64,000 nt of DNA from Rhodococcus sp. KBS0724. GTDB taxonomy: Bacteria > Actinomycetota > Actinomycetes > Mycobacteriales > Mycobacteriaceae. Both the position numbers and the translations under genes were made by a program. How positions within the stretch are numbered: position 1 is the stretch's first letter; the number at the start of each line of letters is the position of its first letter. The stretch is from positions 4,168,501 to 4,232,500 of the forward strand of contig NZ_VCBX02000001.1 in assembly GCF_005938745.2 (NCBI RefSeq). The letters run 5' to 3'. This document shows, piece after piece, positions 57,974 to 64,000 of the stretch. Below the pieces are notes generated by a model that worked only from the letters and a program-made list of their open reading frames with translations, did no database searches and was not told the DNA's origin.

Positions 57974-58250
57974 TCACCGCTGGACACTGCAATATCGGTT
58001 GGCGTGAATATCGGTTGGCGTGATCGAAACTGTGTAAGTGCCGGTGCTTGAAGACGCGGTTACAGTTTGAGTTGCCAGAACAGTGGATCCGCGGCGTACC
58101 TCAACTCTGTAGGTCTGGTTGAAGTATTGGCGCGTGAATACGACAGTGACTTCGAGCGTGGCGGTCTTTGTGCCCGATGCGACCAGAGACGTGTACTTCG
58201 GTCTCAAAGTGTTGAGCAGCTGTTGACCGGGCTGATTTTGAGCATAAGAA
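57974..58250 (-). pseudogene. Decayed beta-domain fragment beside the tmRNA gene
   Basis: A leftward frame, 77 residues from a TTG at 58207, has a coding look: TATLEVTVVFTRQYFNQTYR and RGSTVLATQTVTASSSTG resemble an immunoglobulin-like repeat. It has no ribosome site, and its end is disrupted by a 16-bp perfect tandem repeat (57992-58007 and 58008-58023), which shifts frame. Coding look may extend to about 58250. It fits the tail of a phage-type surface protein, but identity is a guess. The position at the tmRNA 3' end is a common integration site. Confidence 0.5.
57992..58023. repeat. 16-bp perfect tandem duplication
   Basis: ATATCGGTTGGCGTGA occurs twice head to tail, within the decayed fragment, breaking its reading frame. 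Confidence 0.9.
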
Positions 58251-58293
58251 AAGGCAGGCCATCCAGTGCGGATACACTGTCTGACCTGCCTCT
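58251..58293 (-). terminator. Hairpin terminator after tmRNA
   Basis: Two nested stems: GGCAGG/CCTGCC outside and CAGTG/CACTG inside, followed on the leftward strand by a TTTTCTTAT tract. It lies 4 bp past the mature tmRNA end. Confidence 0.75.
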
Positions 58294-58296
58294 TTG

Positions 58297-58664
58297 TGGA
58301 GCTGCCGGGAATTGAACCCGGGTCCTACGTTGAATCGCTAGGGCTTCTCCGTGTGCAGTTCGCTAAGTCTCTACTTGGATCTCCCAGTCTCGCGAACAAG
58401 CCAGGATGACGATCCCAGTCACTGTTTGATGTCCCATTCGACTCCGTGACCGAGCCAAACAGTAAAGCCCTCTAGCTGATGCCAGGAACCGGGTCGAGGG
58501 CAACCCCGGGCTGACAGACACGCTTCGCTACTTAGGCAGCGAGAGCGTAGTCGCGCTGATTGGAATCGGCGCTTATAGGTTTGCAGCGACGCTTACGGTG
58601 GTCTCTTGCCTGCACCGACACGCTTCCCCTAACTCAACACACGCAGTCGAAACCGTTCAGCCCC
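58297..58664 (-). ncRNA. ssrA: Transfer-messenger RNA
   Basis: Read leftward, the RNA starts GGGGCTGAACGGTTTCGACT and ends ...GGTTCAATTCCCGGCAGCTCCA, so the tRNA-like ends pair (GGGGCTG with CAGCTCC) and the T-arm is intact. The tag reading frame at 58532-58570 encodes ADSNQRDYALAA with a UAA stop. It rescues ribosomes on broken messages with SmpB, encoded 3.3 kb away. Confidence 0.97.
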
Positions 58665-58730
58665 GTGTGTGCCCCGCGTCTTTCGTGGGGCTACCTACTA
58701 TAACGCGCCAATGCGCGGAAGTCATACCAA

Positions 58731-60239
58731 TTAAACCGTGCGTTCTGCTGTGCTGGTGATGTTGGCGATCATGCCTTCGAATACGACACCGTGAAAGGGC
58801 AGGATCGAGTACCAGTACAGCCGACCGGCCAAGCCTCGCGGGAAAAATACTGCGCGCTGATCGAGGTGCGAACCCACTGCCTGACCATCCGGACCCGCGG
58901 GCCCCTCCGAGACTCTGAGCTCCAACCACGCTCCCCCGGGAACTTTCATTTCGGCCCGCAATCGCAGCAGCTTTCCCCTGTCGATCTCTTCGACCCGCCA
59001 GAAGTCCAGGGCTTCACCGGTATTGAGGTGACGCGGATCACGCCGCCCCCGGCGCAACCCGACGCCGCCCACCGCCCGGTCCATCCACCCCCGAATTGCC
59101 CAGGCCAAAGGGAATGAGTACCAACCGTTCTCACCGCCGATGGATTCGACCACCTTCCATAGTGTCTCCGGATCCGCAGCACAATCACGTTCACGATGGT
59201 CGACATACACCGCTTCACCGGCCCAATCCGGATCGGACGGTAGCGGATCCGACGGTGCGCCGGCGATGGTGGCACCGGACCAAGAGGTTTCGACCTCTCC
59301 GTTCTCGATCTTGCGCAGCGCCAGTCGCACGGCTTCGCGATACGTGGTGAGTCCGCCTTCGGGCGGCGGGATGAAGCCGTCGATGTCGTGATCGTGCATG
59401 ACGGCATCGTTTTGCAGTGACTCGATCAGCGGCATTGCGAGCCCGTGCGGAATCGGCGTGACCAACCCCACCCAGAGACCGGCCAGCCTCGGGGTCAGCA
59501 CTGGCAGAACGACAATGCGTCGACGCACCAATCCCGCGACATCGGCATAGGTGTTCATCATCTCGCCGTACTGCATGACGTCCGGACCGCCGATATCGAA
59601 CGCACGGTTGATCTCCGGGACTGTGGCCGCCGCAGCCACCAGATAGTGAAGTACGTCGCGCACGGCAATCGGCTGAATGTTGTTGTGCACCCATTTCGGC
59701 GTGGTCATCACCGGTAGGCGGTTGGTCAGGTGTCGAACCATCTCGAAGGACGCCGAACCCGAACCGATCACCACTCCAGCCTGGAACACGACTGTCGGAA
59801 CGGCAGAGTCGAGAAGTATCTGGCCAACTTCCAGCCGAGACTTCAGATGCGTCGACAACTCACGCTGCGTTGATAGTTCATGCTGCGTCGGATGGAGCCC
59901 GCCGAGGTAGACGATTCTGCGAACTCCCGCGGCCGCTGCCGCTTCGGCCACGTTTGCCGCGCTGCGCTTGTCGACATCGGAAAACGAGCCACCACCACCC
60001 ATTGCGTGGACAAGATAGTAGACAACGTCAATCTCGTCGAAAGCGCCTGTGAGGGAATCCTTGTCACTCAGATCAGCACGAACTACCTCGACGGAATCAC
60101 GCCACGGAACATCGCGCAGTTTCTCGGGACTGCGCACCAGCACGCGGACCTGATGCCCCGCCGTAACCAACCTGGGGGCAAGACGCCCGCCGATGTAGCC
60201 CGTTGCTCCTGTGATCAACACTCGCACCGTTTCCATCAC
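58731..60239 (-). CDS. NmrA-like SDR protein with DUF2867 domain
   Basis: 502 residues (ATG 60239 or 60236). Residues 5-300 are an NAD(P)-binding SDR domain with VLITGATGYIGGRLAPRLV and VVYYLVHAMGGGG. Residues 330-500 are DUF2867, with the SRPBCC-like pattern FSWSPL-equivalents WRVEEIDRGKLLRLRAEMKVPG and LYWYSILPFHGVVFEGM. The pair is widespread in actinobacteria; role unknown, perhaps ligand-sensing or reductase. A QHELSTQRELST duplication sits at about 118. Confidence 0.85.
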   Translation of the reverse strand: MMETVRVLITGATGYIGGRLAPRLVTAGHQVRVLVRSPEKLRDVPWRDSVEVVRADLSDKDSLTGAFDEIDVVYYLVHAMGGGGSFSDVDKRSAANVAEAAAAAGVRRIVYLGGLHPTQHELSTQRELSTHLKSRLEVGQILLDSAVPTVVFQAGVVIGSGSASFEMVRHLTNRLPVMTTPKWVHNNIQPIAVRDVLHYLVAAAATVPEINRAFDIGGPDVMQYGEMMNTYADVAGLVRRRIVVLPVLTPRLAGLWVGLVTPIPHGLAMPLIESLQNDAVMHDHDIDGFIPPPEGGLTTYREAVRLALRKIENGEVETSWSGATIAGAPSDPLPSDPDWAGEAVYVDHRERDCAADPETLWKVVESIGGENGWYSFPLAWAIRGWMDRAVGGVGLRRGRRDPRHLNTGEALDFWRVEEIDRGKLLRLRAEMKVPGGAWLELRVSEGPAGPDGQAVGSHLDQRAVFFPRGLAGRLYWYSILPFHGVVFEGMIANITSTAERTV

Positions 60240-60264
60240 ACCACGCTACGCAGAAAACCAACTG

Positions 60265-60292
60265 CTAGGCAGAAATGAGACTAGGCAGAAAT
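60265..60292. repeat. 12-bp direct repeat at the flavoprotein stop
   Basis: CTAGGCAGAAAT at 60265-60276 and again at 60281-60292; the second copy contains the stop codon of the leftward gene. Confidence 0.75.
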
Positions 60293-61273
60293 CGAGCCGC
60301 GCAAAGCCAACGCTGCCGCCAGATCGTCGGCGGTGAGCGCCATGTTGATTCCCGCGCCGGCCTTCGCACCTGCGGCCGCGGCCATGATGACCTGCGCACT
60401 CGGATCGACAACGTTGCCTGCCGCAAAGACACCAGCCACGCTGGTTGCACCCATCATGTCCACGGTGACGAACTCCCCCATCATCGTCTCCGCCGTTGCG
60501 GCACCGAACGACCGCAGGATCGAATCATTCGGGTCCATCGTGACCGCGCCGCCGACAAAGATCGCCGACCGCGCAACCGTCGAGCCGTCAGCCAACTGCA
60601 CACCGACAAATCGATCGTCCTCGATCACCGGCGCAGACACCTCGCCTTCGACGATCGAAATATCGAGCGCTGCAAGCTTTTCCCGGTCCTCGGCGCTGAG
60701 ATTCTCGATTCGATGAAGGAACAGAACAACGTCGTCGGACCACTGACGAATCATCGGCGCCTGGTGCATTGCGAACTCGACGCTCTTTGCAATGACACCC
60801 AACGGCTGATCGCGAACGTCGTATCCGTGGCAGTACGGGCAGTGCAAGACGTCGCGGCCCCATCGCTCACCGAAAGCACTGAGTTCGTCGGGCAGCCTGT
60901 CGGTCAAGCCCGTCGCGACAAGCACCTTGCGCACCAAGATTCGCGCGCCATCAGCCAGAGTGATCGCGAATCCGCCACGAGAGTCTTCATCGCCGTCACG
61001 CTGCACAGCAACAACAGTTCCGTCGTGGAACTCTCCACCGTATTTTCGGACTTCGTCGCGTCCGATGGAGAGAAGTTCGGCTGGATTCATCCTGTCGCGT
61101 GAGAGGAATCCGTTCATGTGATCTGCTGCCGCGTTTCGCGGTACACCGTTGTCGAAAACAACAACGGATCTGCGGGCTTGACCGAGAATGAGCGCCGCAT
61201 TGAGCCCGGCCGCGCCGCCACCGATCACTGCTACGTCGTACGTGTCTGCTGCATCGTAAGAGGTCTGTGTCAT
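60281..61273 (-). CDS. Thioredoxin-reductase-like FAD flavoprotein
   Basis: ATG at 61273 gives 330 residues. FAD-binding motif VIGGGAAGLNAALILGQA (17-34), active-site CPYC (Cys145, Cys148) in LHCPYCHGYD, and the closing VFAAGNVVDPSAQVIMAAAAGAKAG are present. The NADPH motif is not the usual GGGDSA: IAKSVEFAMHQ stands there, so it may not use NADPH like TrxB. These TrxR-like enzymes without a matching NADPH motif have unknown partners. Its only neighbour is a divergent XRE-cupin regulator. Confidence 0.83.
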   Translation of the reverse strand: MTQTSYDAADTYDVAVIGGGAAGLNAALILGQARRSVVVFDNGVPRNAAADHMNGFLSRDRMNPAELLSIGRDEVRKYGGEFHDGTVVAVQRDGDEDSRGGFAITLADGARILVRKVLVATGLTDRLPDELSAFGERWGRDVLHCPYCHGYDVRDQPLGVIAKSVEFAMHQAPMIRQWSDDVVLFLHRIENLSAEDREKLAALDISIVEGEVSAPVIEDDRFVGVQLADGSTVARSAIFVGGAVTMDPNDSILRSFGAATAETMMGEFVTVDMMGATSVAGVFAAGNVVDPSAQVIMAAAAGAKAGAGINMALTADDLAAALALRGSISA

Positions 61274-61314
61274 GAACTCAGGATTGCAGCACGACGCCAA
61301 CTTGACAAACATCA

Positions 61315-61329
61315 TTGCCAATTTGGCAA
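61315..61329. promoter_or_regulatory. Palindromic operator between flavoprotein and XRE-cupin genes
   Basis: TTGCCAATTTGGCAA is a perfect palindrome with one central base, nine bases before the regulator's ATG and 41 bp upstream of the flavoprotein. It likely lets the regulator control both genes. Confidence 0.65.
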
Positions 61330-61338
61330 AATAGAAGA

Positions 61339-61923
61339 ATGACCGAAACATCGTTCGACGCCGTCCTCGCGGGTATCGGTCCGCGTCTGCGCACACTGCG
61401 CCAGCAATCCGGTATGACGTTGACCGACCTCTCCGAGGCCACCGGCATCAACGTCAGCACGTTGTCGCGACTCGAATCCGGCACTCGCCGAGCCAACTTG
61501 GAACTACTGCTGCCGATTGCGAAGGCGCACGGAGTCCCACTGGACGACCTCGTCAACAGCAAGATCGCAGACCCCCGGGTGCGAGAAGAACCGCAAAAGG
61601 TCGGATCCATGACGATCATTCCGTTGACCAGTCAGCCAGGAAACCTCCAGGCCTACAAGATGATCCTCGCGCCCACCGAGGACATCCGTGAGCCGGGCAC
61701 CCACGAAGGGTATGAGTGGCTCTACGTGCTGTCGGGTCGGGTCCGGCTACAGCTCGGTGATCGCGATTTTGTCATGGGCGCAGGCGAAGCTGCCGAGTTC
61801 GATACGCATATCCCCCACCGATTCAGCGCTGCAGACGGTCGACCAGCCGAGGTGATCAGTTTGTTCGGCAAGCAAGGCGAACGAGTGCACCTTCGCGCCG
61901 CGCCGGCTGACCGCCGCGGCTGA
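61339..61923 (+). CDS. XRE-family regulator with C-terminal cupin domain
   Basis: ATG at 61339 gives 194 residues. Helix-turn-helix 10-70: LRTLRQQSGMTLTDLSEATGINVSTLSRLESG. A cupin domain lies at about 100-180 (PGTHEGYEWLYVLSGRVRLQLGD, EAAEFDTHIPHRF), with His and Glu ligands typical of small-molecule binding. It is divergent from the flavoprotein gene, the likely target. The ligand is unknown. Confidence 0.88.
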   Translation: MTETSFDAVLAGIGPRLRTLRQQSGMTLTDLSEATGINVSTLSRLESGTRRANLELLLPIAKAHGVPLDDLVNSKIADPRVREEPQKVGSMTIIPLTSQPGNLQAYKMILAPTEDIREPGTHEGYEWLYVLSGRVRLQLGDRDFVMGAGEAAEFDTHIPHRFSAADGRPAEVISLFGKQGERVHLRAAPADRRG

Positions 61924-61937
61924 GGTCGTGCGAGCTG

Positions 61938-62414
61938 CTACCCGCGCATGCCCTTGATCCGACGGCCCAACTCGCGGGTCACCTCGCGTTCGGCGGTGCG
62001 CTTGGCCATATCCTGACGCTTGTCGTAGTCCTGCTTACCCTTGGCGAGGGCAAGCTCGACCTTGACCTTGCCGTCAGAGAAGTACATCGACAACGGAACC
62101 AGCGTCTGGTTACCCTCGCGGGTCTTCCCTACAAGGTGTTCGATCTCGCGCTTGTGCAGCAACAACTTCCGGGTCCGACGCGGCGAGTGGTTGGTCCACG
62201 AACCCTGTGTGTACTCCGGAATGTGCAGCGATCGAAGCCACACCTCACCGTTGTCGACGGTTGCGAATGCGTCCACGAGCGACGCCTTACCTTCGCGCAA
62301 ACTCTTGACCTCGGTCCCGACGAGCGCGATTCCCGCTTCGTAAGTGTCGATGATCGTGTAGTTGTGACGCGCTTTGCGATTGGTCGCAATGACCTTGCGG
62401 CCCTTTTCCTTCAC
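61938..62414 (-). CDS. smpB: SsrA-binding protein
   Basis: 158 residues from the ATG at 62414. Hallmarks: [35 protein letters not shown], with the conserved OB-fold strands, and the basic C-terminal tail [28 protein letters not shown] that enters the mRNA channel. It delivers tmRNA to stalled ribosomes. The ftsEX-smpB order matches M. tuberculosis. Confidence 0.96.
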   Translation of the reverse strand: MKEKGRKVIATNRKARHNYTIIDTYEAGIALVGTEVKSLREGKASLVDAFATVDNGEVWLRSLHIPEYTQGSWTNHSPRRTRKLLLHKREIEHLVGKTREGNQTLVPLSMYFSDGKVKVELALAKGKQDYDKRQDMAKRTAEREVTRELGRRIKGMRG

Positions 62415-62494
62415 TGTCCGGGCCTCTCAGTCCGCTGTCTTACCCAATAATGCAAACAACTCTTGCTCTCAGCATAGAAGGCCGTGCAAACCAA

Positions 62495-63400
62495 TTACTC
62501 GCGCACGTACAAACGAAGCGTGACGTACGAGGTTATCGCTGCCATTCCCACGCCTGCGAGTACCAGGAACGGTGAGACGAACAGGATGTCGCTGTTGGAA
62601 ATGCGGGCGACGATGTTGGCTTCGTAGACATCGGAGAGCACTCCGTCGATGAACAGATTTTTTGCTGTGAAGAGCCCGGCGATCGCCAGCACCGCACCGA
62701 TCAAGGCGGCCACAATTGCCTCGAGGAGGAACGGAAGCTGTGTGTACCAGCGTGTTGCGCCCACCAGTCGCATGATGCTGACCTCGGTACGACGCGTGAA
62801 TGCGGCGATCTGAACCATGTTGGCGATCAAAAGGATTGCGGCGATGGCCTGCACGACGGCAATGGCAAAGGCAGCGTTTCGGACACCACCGAGGACGCTG
62901 AAGAGGCGGTCGACGAGCTCACGCTGGTTGAGAACGCTCTCGACACCCGGCCGGGAACCGAACGTGTCGTTGATGACGCCAAACCGTTCCGGGTCACTGA
63001 GCTTGACCTTGAACGACGCCGGGAAGCTGTCCGGGCTGACCAGTGCGGCCAGCTCGGGCTGGTCCTTGAACACTCGCTCGGTCGCATCCTTCACCGCGTC
63101 GTCACGATTGAGGAACTGAACCGCAACGACGGACGGCGTCTGCTCGAGTTCCTGCCGCAGGGTGCTGCAGATTTCTTGCTCACAACCGGGGTCTGCGGCG
63201 GAAATATCGTCCGTCAGGAAGATCTGAACCTCGACGCGCTCGAGGAAGATTTGTTGCGTCTTACCGGCCATCTGAACCACCAGGAGGCCACCACCGAAGA
63301 GACCCAGCGAAATTGCGGTCGTCAAGATCATGGCAATGGTCATCGTGATGTTGCGGCGCAGGCCGGTCAGGACCTCGCTGAAAATAAAACTGGCACGCAT
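62495..63400 (-). CDS. ftsX: Cell division protein FtsX
   Basis: 301 residues. A first membrane helix (TMTIAMILTTAISLGLFGGGLLVV) precedes an extracellular domain with paired Cys in DPGCEQEIC, which activates a cell-wall hydrolase (RipC in mycobacteria). Three more helices follow the TRRTEVSIMRLVGATRWY cytoplasmic segment. Works with FtsE. 80 bp separate it from smpB. Confidence 0.95.
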   Translation of the reverse strand: MRASFIFSEVLTGLRRNITMTIAMILTTAISLGLFGGGLLVVQMAGKTQQIFLERVEVQIFLTDDISAADPGCEQEICSTLRQELEQTPSVVAVQFLNRDDAVKDATERVFKDQPELAALVSPDSFPASFKVKLSDPERFGVINDTFGSRPGVESVLNQRELVDRLFSVLGGVRNAAFAIAVVQAIAAILLIANMVQIAAFTRRTEVSIMRLVGATRWYTQLPFLLEAIVAALIGAVLAIAGLFTAKNLFIDGVLSDVYEANIVARISNSDILFVSPFLVLAGVGMAAITSYVTLRLYVRE

Positions 63401-63482
63401 CGGGGAATCCGATTCCTTCTCGAATGATCGGCGGCTTCGCAGCTACCGGTGGGCGTTCGGACGAGTGGTGAGCAGTCGGCGT

Positions 63483-64000
63483 TTACCTGCCGACGCCGTA
63501 CACACCCCGCGCTTCGTCTCTGCTGACCTTGCCGAGATCGAGTTCGATGACTCGTCGACGCATCGAGTCGACGATGTGGTGGTCGTGCGTGGCCATGACA
63601 ACGGTGGTGCCGGTGCGGTTGATTCGCTCGAGCAGCAGCATGATGTCCTGGCTGGTCTCAGGGTCGAGGTTGCCGGTGGGCTCGTCGGCGAGCAGGACCA
63701 GCGGCCGGTTCACGAAAGCGCGCGCAATAGCTACGCGCTGCTGCTCGCCGCCGGACAGTTCGGTCGGAAGTCGGTCAGCTTTGCCGGCGAGGCCGACCAT
63801 GTCGAGGACTTCGGGAACGGTACGTGCAATCACATCGCGTGGCTTGCCGATTACTTCCAACGCAAACGCGACATTCTCGGACACTGTCTTCTGCTGCAGC
63901 AGCCGGAAATCCTGGAACACGCAACCCATTGCCTGCCGCAGCTTCGGAACCCGACGGGCCGACAACTTGTTGACGTGAAAATCTGCGACCTCGATGTCAC
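63483..64000 (-). CDS. ftsE: Cell division ATP-binding protein FtsE (5' end beyond window)
   Basis: The frame is open through the window edge, so only the C-terminal 172 codons are seen. Q-loop CVFQDFRLL, signature [14 protein letters not shown], Walker [14 protein letters not shown] and the switch His in [11 protein letters not shown] are present; Walker A is outside. It powers FtsX at the division septum. An 82-bp gap separates it from ftsX. Confidence 0.93.
   Translation of the reverse strand, partial: DIEVADFHVNKLSARRVPKLRQAMGCVFQDFRLLQQKTVSENVAFALEVIGKPRDVIARTVPEVLDMVGLAGKADRLPTELSGGEQQRVAIARAFVNRPLVLLADEPTGNLDPETSQDIMLLLERINRTGTTVVMATHDHHIVDSMRRRVIELDLGKVSRDEARGVYGVGR

Overview
The window is high-GC actinobacterial DNA. 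It was most likely taken from a Rhodococcus of the erythropolis/qingshengii type. The evidence is the gene order, which follows the Mycobacterium tuberculosis block Rv3034c to Rv3102c over long stretches: Rv3035-like lipoprotein, two methyltransferases, echA17, Nudix, ABC ATPase, serB2, ctaD, fecB, nrdF, nrdE-nrdI-nrdH, FMN reductase/TetR, pgm, crcB pair, tmRNA, smpB, ftsX, ftsE. There is also a mycobacterial-type tmRNA tag (ADSNQRDYALAA), an IdeR-type iron box, an actinobacterial SOS-box variant, and many GTG/TTG starts. PE/PPE genes are absent. The genus assignment is inference from recall and was not searched.

Layout. 1-6305: a truncated acyltransferase-like gene, a beta-propeller lipoprotein and a leftward run of two SAM methyltransferases, enoyl-CoA hydratase, a NUDT19-like Nudix hydrolase and a soluble ABC ATPase. 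6339-13982: a block not in the M. tuberculosis order, with glgX, a YczE-like membrane protein overlapping glgX tail to tail, a LysR regulator and a two-subunit ABC exporter. 13983-17863: a Pth2-like protein, serB2 and ctaD. 18178-20833: iron-linked binding lipoproteins (the first carries a frameshift) and a Nudix gene. 20854-26342: class Ib ribonucleotide reductase, nrdF and nrdHIE, each promoter with paired NrdR-like boxes 32 bp apart. An SPFH protein and a ribbon-helix-helix protein sit between the two units.

26469-31770: siderophore-interacting protein, FMN reductase/TetR pair, META-domain lipoprotein, nucleosidase, NAD synthetase and an unrecognised secreted protein. 31771-32133 is an AT-rich spacer. 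32134-36214: molybdenum cofactor genes moaD-moaA facing moeA, a moaC-moaB fusion and moaE. 36215-37871: DEAD-box helicase behind a structured 232-nt leader. 37887-39535: bluB translationally coupled to a CobW-type metal GTPase. 39570-43079: lipocalin, an A-T-TE one-module synthetase and tRNA-Ala(GGC). 43228-48190: DsbA-like and MauE-like redox pair, an MFS exporter, pgm and two fluoride channels.

48241-54259 is a six-gene leftward unit in which every junction overlaps: alpha/beta hydrolase, FAD oxidoreductase, DUF1365, two CFA-synthase-type methyltransferases and DUF1295. It probably modifies membrane acyl chains. 54372-58296 looks accessory: an HNH/DUF222 protein with an SOS-like box, a phosphodiesterase, a glycosyltransferase and a decayed fragment lying against the 3' end of the tmRNA gene. 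58297-64000 returns to conserved order: tmRNA, an SDR/DUF2867 protein, a thioredoxin-reductase-like flavoprotein facing an XRE-cupin regulator, smpB, ftsX and a truncated ftsE.
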